DNA of 64,000 bases from Amaurobius ferox (GCA_951213105.1 OX578142.1:8232149-8296148); one strand, 5' to 3'; shown: positions 45,701 to 56,322, counted from the first letter of the stretch. A program made the numbers and translations. The notes: generated by a model not told the origin, from the letters alone.

Positions 45701-45715
45701 GGGTTATGGGCCCTA
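45701..45715 (+). promoter_or_regulatory. Copia-1 primer-binding site
   Basis: GGGTTATGGGCCCTAG, 4 bases after the LTR. GGTTATGGGCCC is the sequence used by Drosophila copia to pair with an internal part of initiator Met tRNA. It overlaps the ATG at 45706. Confidence 0.75.
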
Positions 45716-45819
45716 GCAGCTCTAGTACAGCGGTCCTAGTCAACGGTGAAGTAGTTTGCAAACATCAACAAATAACAAACGAGCCCCGAGATGGGGGCCG
45801 CAGCAGCATTCAACAAAGT

Positions 45820-46731
45820 ATGGCGACGGCACCAGATATGGAGAAACTTGGCCGGGAAAATTTCTCAACATGGAGTATCGACTTAAAGTTTGCACTTATG
45901 AGCGACGGATTATATGGCTTCATAACTGGAACTGAAGAGAAACCGAGTGAGGATGCAACAAGAAAAGAAAGATTAGATTATCAAAGGCGTAAAGAGAAAA
46001 CCTTGTCAATAATCCATTATAGCCTGGAAACTGAATACCGGGATTTGATTTCTGCAATCGATGAACCAGTGATAGCATGGAAAGTATTGACAGAACAGTT
46101 TGAGCCAAAGTCAAGAGCAGGTCTCATGAGGCTGTTTGACGACTTTTTCAGTGAAAAGCCAGCACCAGGTGAACCAGTGGGACTTTTTATATCACAGATC
46201 AAGAGGTTAGTGGCAAAGTTGAAGGATGCCGGATACCCAATGGCTGAGGTCCTGGTTGCATTTCAGACAATACGACATCTTGATGATGATTTTAGAGAGA
46301 TAGTGCAGACGTTGTATAGACTACCAGATGACCAGTTTACCCTGAAGTACATCGAAGGAGAGTTGCTCGCTGAGGAGGACAGGATAGCTCAGCAAAAGCA
46401 TGACGAGCAACAAAATGGAAGTAAGACATTTGCTTTCAATGTACTTAAATCTAAAAATGTGTCTAAATTTAAAAATGTAATTTCTAAAAGTGTAAATGTA
46501 AATAAACGGATAGGACCTTGCCATGTATGCAAGGCTTATGGTCATCTTAAGGCAAACTGTAAACAAAACTATGCAAAATTAAGTGAAATCCAGTCTAGTA
46601 TTTTCAATTGTAATACTGAATCGACCGACAAATTTGGTTGGTTGTTGATACGGCGGCAACTAAACATTTTTGCAATAATTTGCAATTGTTCCACAAATTT
46701 AAAGAGCTTAAAGGAACTACAATGTCCTTAG
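45820..46731 (+). pseudogene. Copia-1 Gag (nucleocapsid-bearing) reading frame
   Basis: The frame is open from 45706, but homology with Copia-2 begins at MATAPDMEKL (45820), and the 45706 ATG lies in the primer-binding site, so 45820 is the more likely start. The UBN2/gag-like body has WSIDLKFALMSDGLYGFITG, AWKVLTEQFEPKSRAGLMRL and FQTIRHLDDDFREIVQTLY. A zinc knuckle CHVCKAYGHLKANC (C-x2-C-x4-H-x4-C) at about 46519-46560 would bind element RNA. Near 46640 the frame leaves the pol frame by an apparent one-base deletion (after FGW), so the last ~35 residues are spurious. Confidence 0.88.
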
Positions 46732-47546
46732 TTGCCGGTGATCAAGAAAGTCCAATCGAAGGTGTCAGATCGATCAGTATGTATGTTAAAATAAATAATG
46801 TGAAAAATTTCATTCATTTAACAGATGTAATCTATTCACCTAGATTGAGGAGAAACTTAATTGCTGCTTCAATTCTAGAAGAGCAACAATGTAATTTCAC
46901 CGGGAAAAATGGTTTCCTTACTTTTTACAAGCCTGACGACAGTAAATGGTTTTATGCCAAAAGACATAACGGCTTGTATTTCCTTCGACCTCAATACGAG
47001 AAAAAATCTAAAAATTTTAATGTTGAGAAGTCTAAAGGAAATGTAAATGCTAAACCTAAGCCTAAAAATGAAAATTCTAAAAAGCCTAGTGATTTTAGAA
47101 GTAAAAATAAAAATGAGTCATCTGTTTGTAAAACTGAAAATAATGATCATGCTTTTAAAAATCAAAGTAATAAAAGTAAGTTTAAAACTTGTAAAGTTGA
47201 AAATTGTGATAATGATCAAAGTAATAATGTAAATAGAAATGCCAGTAAAGTTTTTAAACGTAAAATTGTAAACTCTAATACTAGTATTTTTAAACCTAGC
47301 ACGCCTTGTAAGTTTGATGTTTTTAAAAATTCCAGCAATGTAAAATCACCCATTGAAGTCGGGGGAAATACAAGGTTATGGCATAAAAGGTTTTGTCACA
47401 TCAATTTTGAATATTTACATCGCACATGTAAAGTTTCAGCTGTTAAAGGATTGCCTAAAATCAGTGTTCAGAAAATCAACTGTAAATTTTGTAAATTGGC
47501 AAAAACAAAAAGAATTTCGTTCAAACCCTTAGGCAGAATAAGATAA
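46638..47546 (+). pseudogene. Copia-1 protease, Lys/Asn-rich linker and integrase zinc domain
   Basis: VVDTAATKHFCNN is the aspartic protease active site (D-T-A). ESPIEGVRSI and LRRNLIAASILEEQ are typical Copia protease/pre-integrase blocks. A linker of about 110 residues (47010-47340) is almost entirely Lys, Asn, Ser and Phe in loose repeats. Then LWHKRFCHINFEYL and INCKFCKLAKTKRI give the H-H-C-C zinc-binding part of integrase. Stops at 47544 (TAA after GRIR). Confidence 0.88.
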
Positions 47547-47555
47547 GAAAAACCA

Positions 47556-48400
47556 TTGGAACTAATCCATATGGATGTATGTGGCACAATGCCAAAACCA
47601 TTACATGGAGGTGCTAAATATTTTCTTAGCATAACCGATGATTTTTCACGCAAAGTAACTGTGTATCCTATGAAACGAAAATCTGAAGTCTTTGATAAGT
47701 TCAAACAATTTCAACATCGAGCAGAGAGATTTCTAAATACCAAAATTTTAAGTGTCAGGACTGACAACGGTATGGAATTTTGTAACACTGAGTTTGAAAA
47801 GTTTTTAGAAACACAGGGAATCAAAGCGGAAAGAACAAACACGTACACACCCGAACAAAACGGGGTTTCTGAGAGGTTTAACTTATCTGCTATGGATTGT
47901 GTTAGGGCAATGTTAAATGATAGCAATCTAAAGGATGATTTTTAGGCAGAAGCTTTACTCTGTTTTGCATACGTTAAAAATCGGATATGCTACAAATTTA
48001 AGAATCTAACACCGATCGAGTTGTACAGCGGCAAAAAACCATCCATTGCTCACCTCAAAGCGTTTGGATGCCAAGTTTTTATAGGTAAGCTTAAACAAAT
48101 TAGGGGGAAACTTGATATGAGGGCACAAGAAGGCATTATAGTGGGATACGCACTGAAAACTCGGGGGTATAGGATATGGCTCTTGAACGAGGGGAAAATA
48201 GTAGAAACTAAAAATGTTAGATTTAATGAAGAGTGCAACGCAGAGGAAGGCGGTCTGGGACCCAATGTAAATCAGAAACCTAAAGAAAATTTTACTTTTT
48301 ATCTCACGAACCCACCTATCCAGACTCGTCTGAGGAGGAGTATGTGGAGAGGGATAAAGTCGATTCATCAGAGGAAGATCAAGACATTACTGAAAGTAAT
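47556..48400 (+). pseudogene. Copia-1 integrase core and C-terminus
   Basis: IHMDVCGTMPKPL (first Asp), VRTDNGMEFCNTEF (second Asp), YTPEQNGVSERFNLSAMDCV (Glu): the D,D,E triad is intact. A TAG at 47943 follows KDDF. The frame then continues with AEALLCFAYVKNRICYKF and KAFGCQVFIGKLKQIRGKLD then GIIVGYALKTRGYRIWLLNE, the Copia integrase C-terminal GY-x-x-KGYR-like motif. Short spurious frames follow to 48580. Confidence 0.88.
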
Positions 48401-48659
48401 GAGGAAACGGGGTCCTCTGGTGATGATCGTCAAGTTCCCGATCCAGATACTACTTGGATCAGAAAAGTCATTATGAGAATGACTGGAACAAGAAAGGATG
48501 TTTATTACTATTACAAAGGAAAGGGACCTAGGTTGAGATCACTAAAAGATATAAACAATTTTTGTGGAAAAATAAAATAAAATTTGATAAAAAGTTTTCA
48601 ATTTTAAGGGGGATCAAGGGAGATCATGGGATCGGCCAGAAGCCAACATTGTAAAGGTC

Positions 48660-49811
48660 CAAATTCCTAGGAACTACAAGGAAGCGGCTAACTCGCTCCA
48701 ATCCAAAGAATGGAATACAGCCATGACAGACGAATTAGGTGTCATGAAGGAAAGAGGTGTCTGGGACTTAGTGCCAGCACCTGTTTCCGACAAAGTAATC
48801 GGTTGCCGTTGGGTGTATACAGTCAAAAGAGACGAAAGGGGTGAAGTTAGCAGATATAAAGCTAGACTTGTAGCTCAGGGATTTAACCAGGAAAAGGGAC
48901 AAACTTATGAAGAAGGGTTTTGCCCGGTGATTAACTTTACAATCGTTAGGATGTTTTTTACTATTTTTGTGTGTTTATTAGGGTGGTTCCATACTCAGCT
49001 TGACATCAAATGTGCATATTTACATGCCAATCTAAGTGAAAAAATATTCATGAAACAGTCCCCAGGATTTTTTGACAAAAAACAAAAGTGGATATGTATG
49101 TCAGCTAAATAAAGCAATTTATGGCTTGCACCAAAGCGGAAGAGAATGGTACCTTGAATTAGACCAGGTTCTCAGAAACTCAATTTCATAAAGTTTAAGT
49201 GGTGCAATTGTGCATATAATTTTAATAATAAGGCTTTATTGATTGTTTGCGTCGATGACATCATATTATTTGCCAAAAATCAAACGGATCTAAATTATGT
49301 AACATTATTACTAAAAACTAAATTTGACATTAAAATGTTAGGAAACACAAAAATGTTATTAGGCATTGAATTTGAGGAAAAACATGATAAACATTTCATC
49401 CATCAAAATCAATACATCGCAAAAATTTGTGACAAATTCTCAAAGTTTAAATATCCTATTTCTGGTTTACCCATAGCTAAAGGTGTAGTTTTAAGCAAAA
49501 CAGATTGTCCAGCAAATCATGCAGAAATCGAACAAATGAAGAATATACCTTACAGAAACTTATTAGGTTGTTTATCATTTCTTACCAGCAGAACTAGACC
49601 TGATATTAGCTATGCTGTAAACTTCTTATCCCAATTTCAGGAAAACCCAGGCATTAAACACTGGGATGTTTTACTTAAACTTCTAGGGTATGTAGAAAAA
49701 ACAAGGGATTTTAAACTAAACTTATCAAACATTCAATCTGTAAATTTAAATTGTTTTACTGATTCTGACTTTGCAGCTAATCAGGATGTAGAGTATCAAT
49801 GGGAGGCATGA
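48660..49811 (+). pseudogene. Copia-1 reverse transcriptase
   Basis: KEWNTAMTDELGVMKERGVW, GCRWVYTVKRDERGEVSRYK then ARLVAQGF, TQLDIKCAYLHANL (motif A Asp), a stop at 49110, frameshifted LNKAIYGLHQSGREWYLEL, then VCVDDIILFAKNQTDLN (VDD catalytic pair, about 49248) and the RT C-terminus through LLGCLSFLTSRTRPDISYAV. Ends in CFTDSDFAANQDVEYQWEA where the AT microsatellite region begins. Two or three disruptions. Confidence 0.9.
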
Positions 49812-50010
49812 TATTTTTTGTAGATAGGGTACCTGTTTCATGGAGGACATTTAATCGGGCAGCTAATCGGGATGATATATATTATATAATATATATATAT
49901 ATATAATATATATATTATATAATATATATAATATATATATATATAATATATATATTATATAATATATATACATATATATATATATATTATATAATATATA
50001 TACATATATA

Positions 50011-50055
<45 letters not shown>

Positions 50056-50112
50056 TATCAATAGGGGCATGATATTTTTTGTAGATAGGGTACCTATTTC
50101 ATGGAGGACATT
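49789..50112 (+). repeat. (AT)n expansion flanked by a 60-bp direct repeat, within Copia-1 RNase H
   Basis: GAGTATCAATGGGAGGCATG ... GTTTCATGGAGGACATTTAA at 49789-49848 recurs, with a few changes, at 50051-50112. Between them is about 180 bp of nearly pure TATA. This disrupts RNase H. The direct repeat suggests replication slippage or repair at the AT tract. Confidence 0.88.
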
Positions 50113-50473
50113 TAAACACAAATGTGTGAGTTTATCTACAATGGAGGCTGAATATATCTCATTAACTGAATCGGCAAAGGAAATGGTATGGGTACAGAAC
50201 ATATTACTTGAATGTACTAAACTTAGCTTTAAGTTAGGAAATAGTGTAATACTCTGTGATAATCAAGCAGCCATAAACTTTTCCAATTCGTCCATTGAGA
50301 ATCATAGAACCAAACACATTGATTTTAAATACCATTTCTTAAGAAATCTAGTGAAAAAGAAGCTCTTTGAGATTAAATTTGTAAATAGCAAAAATAACAA
50401 AGGTGACGGTTTTACGAAACCTATCACCAAAGGAGCAATCTCTAAATTCTGTGAAATCTTTAAAACTTCTTAA
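50069..50473 (+). pseudogene. Copia-1 RNase H, C-terminal part
   Basis: TMEAEYISLTESAKEMVW (catalytic Glu helix), VILCDNQAAINFSNSS (catalytic Asp), HRTKHIDFKYHFLRN (final His/Asp), and ADxxTKP-like GDGFTKPITKGAISKF. The first catalytic segment (CFTDSDFA) is upstream of the AT expansion. 134 residues, ends TAA at 50471. Confidence 0.9.
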
Positions 50474-50589
50474 GATGTTTAAATTCTAATGTGAAATCTA
50501 ATGTAAACAAGTTAAATTCATTCTAAATTGTATAGTTGTATTTCTCAAAAATTAACTTCAGCACTTTTTCAAAACCACAATTGCGTAGT

Positions 50590-50835
50590 TTAGTTACCAA
50601 TGTGTTTATACTGTGTGGCGAAGATTTTTAAAGTTTGTGATACATACTAAAAATAACTTATACATTTTTTCAATGTCATGTAGTAGCTTAGATACTTATG
50701 AGTTTAAACTGTGTGGCGAAGTATTTAAAAGTTTAAGATTTTCTATGTAATATACAAACTTTTTTACATTTCTTCAACATGTAGTTTAGATACTATTGAG
50801 TTTATACTGCGTGGCAAAGTATATAAGATTTGAAA
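50590..50835 (+). repeat. Three tandem units in the Copia-1 3' region
   Basis: A unit of the form TAGNTTAGATACTNNTGAGTTT then ATACTGTGTGGCGAAG occurs three times (ends near 50621, 50722 and 50823). The same layout exists in Copia-2 at 62020-62230. Confidence 0.8.
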
Positions 50836-51054
50836 ATTTGTATTTCCTGTATTTGACACAGAGATATTTTTAAATTTATTTTCTCATGTGAGTTGTAGCA
50901 TGATGTATTTTATACTTTTTAAACTTTGTCATGAAAATATAATTATACACTGAAATTTATACATGATATTTTGAAACTCTATAATGTAGTATATGTTTAA
51001 CTGAAATTTAAATTTGATTACAACTTGAATTTATGTGATTAGACTACTCAATCT

Positions 51055-51070
51055 GCAGGAGGGGGCCGCT
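51055..51070 (+). promoter_or_regulatory. Copia-1 polypurine tract
   Basis: GCAGGAGGGGGCCGCT immediately before the 3' LTR; conserved in Copia-2 as GCAGGAGGGGGGCCGAA. Confidence 0.8.
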
Positions 51071-51710
51071 TGTTAGAAAAACTTCGGTTGCAAACAAGCA
51101 CGTACGTGAATCGGTCGATGTACGTTCTAAATCCAAAAGATACTTCGTTCTAATTGGCTAATCGCTTTCGGATCACTTGTTTAGAAGTTTTACCCCCATG
51201 GTCTGTGGTCCTGGAAATTGAGATGTCAACTTCCGTTTTATGCTAATTTCTACTTCAACCGATTAGAGATTAGCGTACTCCGGAAGGAAAACATTAACTA
51301 CAACTTCAATGATACTGGGCTATTTAAGCTAGTGCTTGTATCAGTTGATTATCTTGATTATCTTGATGCATCTTGATATAACTTTGTTTTCGTGATATGT
51401 ATTCATGATCACGTATGATCGTTATCTTCATGTACGCTGGTTATGGCGATGTTCTTGGCCAATGCTGTTAGGCCTAACTGAAGTCTTATGATTAAATTGA
51501 CAAAACTTAGTTTGACCAAACTTTACGATGTTACCATTTTTCGAAGTTACAGAAATGGATATGTTTTTGTTCGTTATGATGTTTTAAGTTCACAGAAATA
51601 AAGTGAGTTTTTGTTTACACTGACTACTTTCATTTTCTCCACTGTGACACTCTGCTATTCATCTGGTTTTTTGAATTTTTCACCAATGCAAAAAAAATAA
51701 AATTCCAACA
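51071..51710 (+). repeat. Copia-1 3' LTR
   Basis: TGTTAGAAAAACTTCGG...AAAATTCCAACA, about 3% different from the 5' LTR by hand count, followed by the GTTTG duplication. Confidence 0.93.
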
Positions 51711-51715
51711 GTTTG

Positions 51716-52765
51716 GATTTTCGAGTTATTTGCTGCGAAAAGTTCAAACGAAGATGGTTGAAATTTTTTTATTTAGCGGTTTTGGAATAATTGAAATGTC
51801 GCTACCAGTGTCAATTAAAAACTTGCAATTAGTTTTGCGGTCATATACATGGAGTCTACTAGTAGGATCTGTTTTAATTTCCGCTGTCATTCCTATGTTT
51901 GGAATGACAGACTTTACAAGTTTTTTTGGTCGGCAAATTTGTATGGCATTTATATGCTTCTTTACCGAAACGTCTATGGTAGAAGCAAAAATCGATATTC
52001 CTTCCTACGTCGTTTCCTTTGTCATGATTTCTGAAAAATCAGGCGTTGTTATGCGATTTTGAGCGTGGTCTATTATCACGAAATTGATCTCTTGAGTAGG
52101 ATCTTGATCTAGATAGGCGCTCGATCTGGGAGGCTAAGTCAGCTATCTTCTTCTGCATGTTCAATAGATCCGTTAATGCAGCATTTTCATTATGCAATGC
52201 TACTGCTCAGATATTTTCCGAGCTTGCCGTAACTTCGTCTATTTTATCTGCCAAATTTGCCAATTGGCTTAAATTTTCCGAGCTTGCCAATAGAATTGCG
52301 CGTACATTTGGTGGTAAGCGATCTAGCCATAGAGATTTTAAAAAATCCTCGTTCACTTTATCGAGATCTAATTCTCTCATTTGCCTCAATAATGCGGATG
52401 GTGTGAGGTCTCCTAGTTGCAACTTTGGTAGAAAGAAGTTTTCTCGTGTGCGTTAATTCTGAATCTGCAAATTCTGTAATTAGCCTATCTTTTAAGGTCC
52501 TCAATTTGTTTTTCTGCGGTGGATTCAAGATTAAATCACTTACATGGGATAATTCCGCTGAGTCTATCGCCGCTATGAGATATGCATATTTTGTCTCGTC
52601 CTTCGTGATATGCAAAATTTGGAACACGTTTTTAACTTGAGCTAGCCATAGGGTTACATTCTTTTTATAAAAAGGAGGGATTTTGCATGTAACCCTGTTA
52701 ATTTGGGGTTGCTCGTCGTTTCCATCCATGTTTAAGATATAGAAATATATATAATTAAAATACAA
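51716..52765 (-). pseudogene. Gypsy Gag and protease active-site half
   Basis: Minus strand from 52765: Gag with IPPFYKKNVTLWLAQVKNVF, YAYLIAAIDSAELSHVSDLI, then after a frameshift LGDLTPSALLRQMRELDLDK and WLDRLPPNVRAILLASSENL, a typical Gypsy capsid pattern. It continues to FLIDTGSDISIIP (protease DTG, about 51825-51787) and, after a frameshift, LFAANNSKIQT, where the Copia inserted. No zinc knuckle is obvious, as in several arthropod Gypsy groups. Confidence 0.85.
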
Positions 52766-52799
52766 AATAATAGAATATAAACAATTTTTACACGGGGTT

Positions 52800-53301
52800 C
52801 CCTAGCACGTGTAAGTTTGCGAATTAGCGGTAATAACGCGAATACGCACTGTCCCGAAATAAAAATAATTTTGAAGGAAGGGAGAAAAGGAACTGACCTG
52901 TGCTGACCTTAATGAACTGCAGTTGTTTCGGAGGATCCTGCCTTTCAGCTACATCTGTGTTGGCATGGAAGGGGAGAGCTCTTAGCTGCCGTAAAGGATC
53001 TCTTTTAAAAGCCCGGAGATGAATAGCCGGGGTCCGAGGAAGGCGAAGTTGCTCCACGAGGGTTCTCCCGGATTGACTTTCCTTTCTTTGCTTGCAATCG
53101 GAAGCGGTCATTCATCGGTGTCAGGAACTTACTTGATTTGCGAGGTCGTCATCATCTATTGGGTAGCACTATTTGCGTCTGCGAGCATGCTTGTCTCTGA
53201 GAGAGCAGTCTTATGAGCAGTAATTTATTGCTGTTGACAGGTAGAGTATTTCTCCATTGTTGGCATCCATAGAGAATTGTTCCATATACTTGAGCGTTCA
53301 A
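52800..53301 (-). other. Gypsy 5' untranslated region
   Basis: Lies between the 5' LTR/primer site and Gag. No conserved frame on either strand; open frames at 52824 and 53019 are shadows. Confidence 0.6.
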
Positions 53302-53317
53302 GTCCTTCGGGTCACCA
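53302..53317 (-). promoter_or_regulatory. Gypsy primer-binding site
   Basis: Minus-strand TGGTGACCCGAAGGAC starts one base after the 5' LTR end (CCCCGCA). TGG start is expected for pairing with the CCA end of a tRNA. Confidence 0.75.
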
Positions 53318-53318
53318 T

Positions 53319-53982
53319 TGCGGGGTTTGAGTGTGATTTTGTTTTGATTGTGTGGGCTAAACCTGACATGCGGTATTAATGCCCGGCACAATCCCCCGAC
53401 ATTTGTTGTTGTTCTGTAGGCAGTGTTACGTTGCATAGAAATAAACATTTATTTACAATTAAATTTACAGCTCTATGTACATCATTGTAATACTTTGCAG
53501 AGAGATTCTGCGGCAGGCGGCTAAGTCCTGATATTGGGAACGTTAAGTTCGAGGCAGTCGAACGGAGATTTGACCTTTCAAGTTGAGATTTCAAGAGCGA
53601 GTCTCTGTCCGAAAAGATGAAAGTTTTTCTGTTGATTGAATTTTGTATACGCCCCGGAAGGAGTGACCGACCATCTTATTGGTCGTTGTTGGTCTGGGGC
53701 TCCTCTTTATGGGGGTGTCCCCCATGTACGCCACGTGTTTTCGATGTGAACCATCGTATTGCTTTTCACACATGCCGGTGACGAAAATTATGGATTTCAA
53801 CTGCCAACATACTGTCACAGGCGTTAAAGTTATGTGTAAATCCCCATCGGGAGTCTTTGGAAGTCAGGCGTCCCAAAACAGGAAACGGCATGCAGTTTCC
53901 TCAGTTATCAGATATACAGAGAAAAGCCGCTTCTAGTTCGTTTTGGTGCAGGTGGCATAAATGGCGGTAGTTAACTGCCACA
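53319..53982 (-). repeat. Gypsy 5' LTR
   Basis: Matches 40756-41420 along its length with scattered substitutions. On the minus strand begins TGTGGCAGTTAAC and ends CTCAAACCCCGCA. Flanked by CACT at 53983-53986. Confidence 0.88.
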
Positions 53983-53986
53983 CACT

Positions 53987-54605
53987 TATGGGTACCAATG
54001 GCATTTGCACAAGCAAGCACTGTCAGTCTTTCTTTGGCAGCTTTAATTCCAGTAGGATTCGTTTCCTGTGCCTTCGCTAGAGTCTTTCTGGGTACATAAC
54101 GCCAGAACATAGACGTTTTGTCCACATTATATATTTGCTCTAATGACAAATTTTCATCTCCTACCATTTGGCTGAACTCATCAACAAAATACTCAGCTGC
54201 TCCTTTTTCGTCGCATAAACGAAGCTGCCAAATACTGTGGCGTTTTTTGAATTTTTGCAGCCAACCAGATGAATATTCGCATGGTGTATTAAAGTTAATG
54301 TCCGCATGAAAAATTCTAGCCTATGTTATTAACATTGGTCCTGTTAATAGCACATTCTCGCTTCTTCTTTGGTGAACCCATTCAATCATAACTCTGTCTA
54401 GAACGTCATTGTTTGCTGGGCGCAAAATTTTTCTTTTTTCCGTTGCTAATGGTGTATCACTATCTGCAAAAAATTTCAGAATATCTCCCTTTTGTTTTTA
54501 GAAATCATAAATCGTGGATTTGCTGACACCGAATTCTTCGCAAAGATTGCGGACAGGAGTACCTCTTTCCAATTTCCTTCCACGGGAAGGTGTATTGCGT
54601 AGAGT
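53987..54605 (-). pseudogene. Tigger transposase, N-terminal half (outermost element of nest 1)
   Basis: Minus strand from about 54600: KLERGTPVRNLCEEFGVSKS then TIYDF (psq-type helix-turn-helix), a stop, KQKGDILKFF, RKILRPANNDVLDRVMIEWV, EYSSGWLQKFKKRHSIWQLR, DENLSLEQIYNVDKTSMFWR (first catalytic Asp) and RLTVLACANAIGTHK, stopping exactly at the Gypsy insertion. Two or more stops. It joins the part at 40352-40755 in order. Confidence 0.88.
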
Positions 54606-55130
54606 TTGGACTATGGTGTATTTATGTGTCTATATATTTATAAGGTTATTATAATGTTTAAATGTCTTGTATCCAATATTTAAAAATAACTCTCTGTCTG
54701 GAATGTCTTTGGACTTGAATATATCGATTTTTGAGCATTAAACTATCACAAGTGCAGTAAATTGAAACATTAGGATTTTTATGTTGATAAAGAAGTCAAT
54801 AGGTTTTGGTATATAGAAAAGGATTTTCATAATAATAGCATGGATTTCAATAGTCTTGAATATATAGTTTTTACAGTAATAATTGACCATGAGTTAAATG
54901 ATTTCAAACATTAGTATATATATGGCGATGGAGTAGCCAATAGGTCTTGAGTCCACATTTAAAAATACAGACACTCTGATTGTATTTCAAACATTAGTTT
55001 TGATCCTCTCAGACTGGGATTTTAATAGTCTTGAATATTTTGTATTTTAAATTAATTGTTATATTTTTACAACATGATTCATGGATAGTTTTAGCGTGGA
55101 AAAGTAAACTTTTAGCTTTTTACATGTTAT
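54606..55130 (+). repeat. Weak imperfect repeats, no gene
   Basis: Blocks GATTT(C/T)AATAGTCTTGAATAT and TTTCAAACATTAG(T) recur at roughly 90-190 bp spacing (54842, 54903, 54989, 55018). Otherwise nothing seen. Confidence 0.5.
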
Positions 55131-55147
55131 TGAAATTGTATATGTGT

Positions 55148-55212
55148 TGAAGACCCAGACCGTCCGACTCGTCCAGAGGACTTAGAGTAACTAGTTGGAC
55201 GGCCGGGGGAAA
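55148..55212 (-). mobile_element. Mini hairpin retroposon copy M3 (65 bp)
   Basis: TGAAGACCCAGACCGTCCGA ... TTGGACGGCCGGGGGAAA with a perfect 15-bp direct repeat AAATTGTATATGTGT at 55133-55147 and 55213-55227. CCGTCCGACT pairs with AGTTGGACGG (10 bp with one G-U), and the loop holds a GTCC-AGA-GGAC mini-hairpin. Best-preserved copy. Confidence 0.88.
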
Positions 55213-55227
55213 AAATTGTATATGTGT

Positions 55228-55441
55228 GTAATTTTTACGGAAGTATAAAGGGTCATGAAGGAAATCGTGTAGGGAGTATCGGTTACCGGGAGCGTTTGCC
55301 ATGGCGGAAAAAGCTTTAACCGGAGTGCTGGGGGTCGCAACTCCCCCCGGCCGGTACTTCTGTCACACATCTAGAATCTGAACGAGTACATTGCTACTTG
55401 TCCTTTTTGGGAATTTTTATATATATATATATATATATACA
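55228..55441. other. Short spacer with GC-rich patch and TA microsatellite
   Basis: GCGTTTGCCATGGCGG to GGTACTTCTGTC (55287-55369) is GC-richer but codes for nothing recognisable; (TA)n at 55418-55438 abuts the mariner-like element. Confidence 0.5.
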
Positions 55442-55934
55442 CAGGGTGGCCATAAAGTAGAGGTGTTTAGAGCCTGATAGTGAGAAAACTGTTGGGCCAA
55501 ACTCAACCAAATTTGCAGTAAATACTATTTAGACCATGGGTTTTGATTTTTGAAAGGAAAAAAATAGTTCAGATTTTTCCACCGCAGGCTAAAGTGGCAC
55601 TGTAAGGTCCATTTTTGGAGTAAAATAGGCATAGGAAGTAAAGAAAGTTAACATTTTACATGCATTTTAAAAAGGACATCACATTTACATTATATACGTA
55701 TTTAGTACATTTTATATTTACATTTGCATGTTACATTTATATATGTATGACATTAATTTTTATATTGGCATCATTTACATGTGTGATTCAATATGTTTTC
55801 CTTGCATATGTTCCAAAAAGTGCATTCTCTACTGCAGAATGTAGTAGAGAATGCACTTCTCTATTGATTTGCTTGCAGATCTCTATTGATTTGCTTGACG
55901 TGCAATGTTATTCAGTCCTTTAAAGTGGCTAAAT

Positions 55935-56060
55935 TATCCACATTCCCAAGCGCTTTATATGACCCCACAACCAAAAGTCACAAGGGGCCAGATCAGGCGA
56001 ACGGGCTGGCCACTTCATAAGAAATGCTCGACTAATTATTCGGTTGTTGGTAAATGCTGT
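55935..56060 (-). pseudogene. Mariner-like transposase, C-terminal piece
   Basis: Minus-strand NRIISRAFLMKWPARSPDLA then PCDFWLWGHIKRLG contains the third catalytic Asp block (SPDLAPCDFWLWG). The upstream part is on the far side of Copia-2 at 63185. Confidence 0.85.
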
Positions 56061-56322
56061 CGTAGGACTTGTTAGAAACACATGGTAAACAAACTCGCAT
56101 ATCTGACTAAAGATACTGTCAAAATTTAAGGGTTAAATTTCTCCCAATTAACTGTCTGGAATTTGGATCGTTTGTTTTGTGTCTCACCTCTTTTTCATTT
56201 GGGTTTATGCAGATCATGACGGAATTTGACCAGAATATGCTAATTTCCGTTCAACAGGAAATTGGCATAATCCAGGAAAACTTCAACTTCAAACTGATAT
56301 AAATACACCCTGTGTGGGAATG

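Larger units (their letters stand above)
45065..51710 (+). mobile_element. Copia LTR retrotransposon 1, nearly complete, inside the Gypsy element
   Basis: 6,646 bp, perfect 5-bp target duplication GTTTG (45060-45064, 51711-51715), LTRs of 632 and 640 bp differing by about 21 substitutions and two small indels in my hand alignment (about 3%). Internal order gag, protease, integrase, RT, RNase H is Copia-type. One frameshift and several stops make it non-autonomous now. Confidence 0.95.
40756..53982 (-). mobile_element. Gypsy LTR retrotransposon (minus strand), split by a Copia and a solo LTR
   Basis: Outer LTRs 40756-41420 (3') and 53319-53982 (5') flank gag, protease, RT, RNase H and integrase in that order on the minus strand. 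The 4-bp direct repeat CACT (40752-40755, 53983-53986) marks the target in a Tigger gene. Insertions: a Copia element at 45065-51710 inside the protease region and a solo LTR at 43076-44010 inside the RT/RNase H junction. Without these insertions the element would be about 5.6 kb. Confidence 0.9.

Noticed and set aside
45706..45820. ATG at 45706 as the Copia-1 Gag start
   Set aside because: It lies inside the primer-binding site and similarity to Copia-2 starts only at 45820. A start there cannot be excluded.
52157..52456. 99-residue plus-strand frame
   Set aside because: Shadow of Gypsy Gag.
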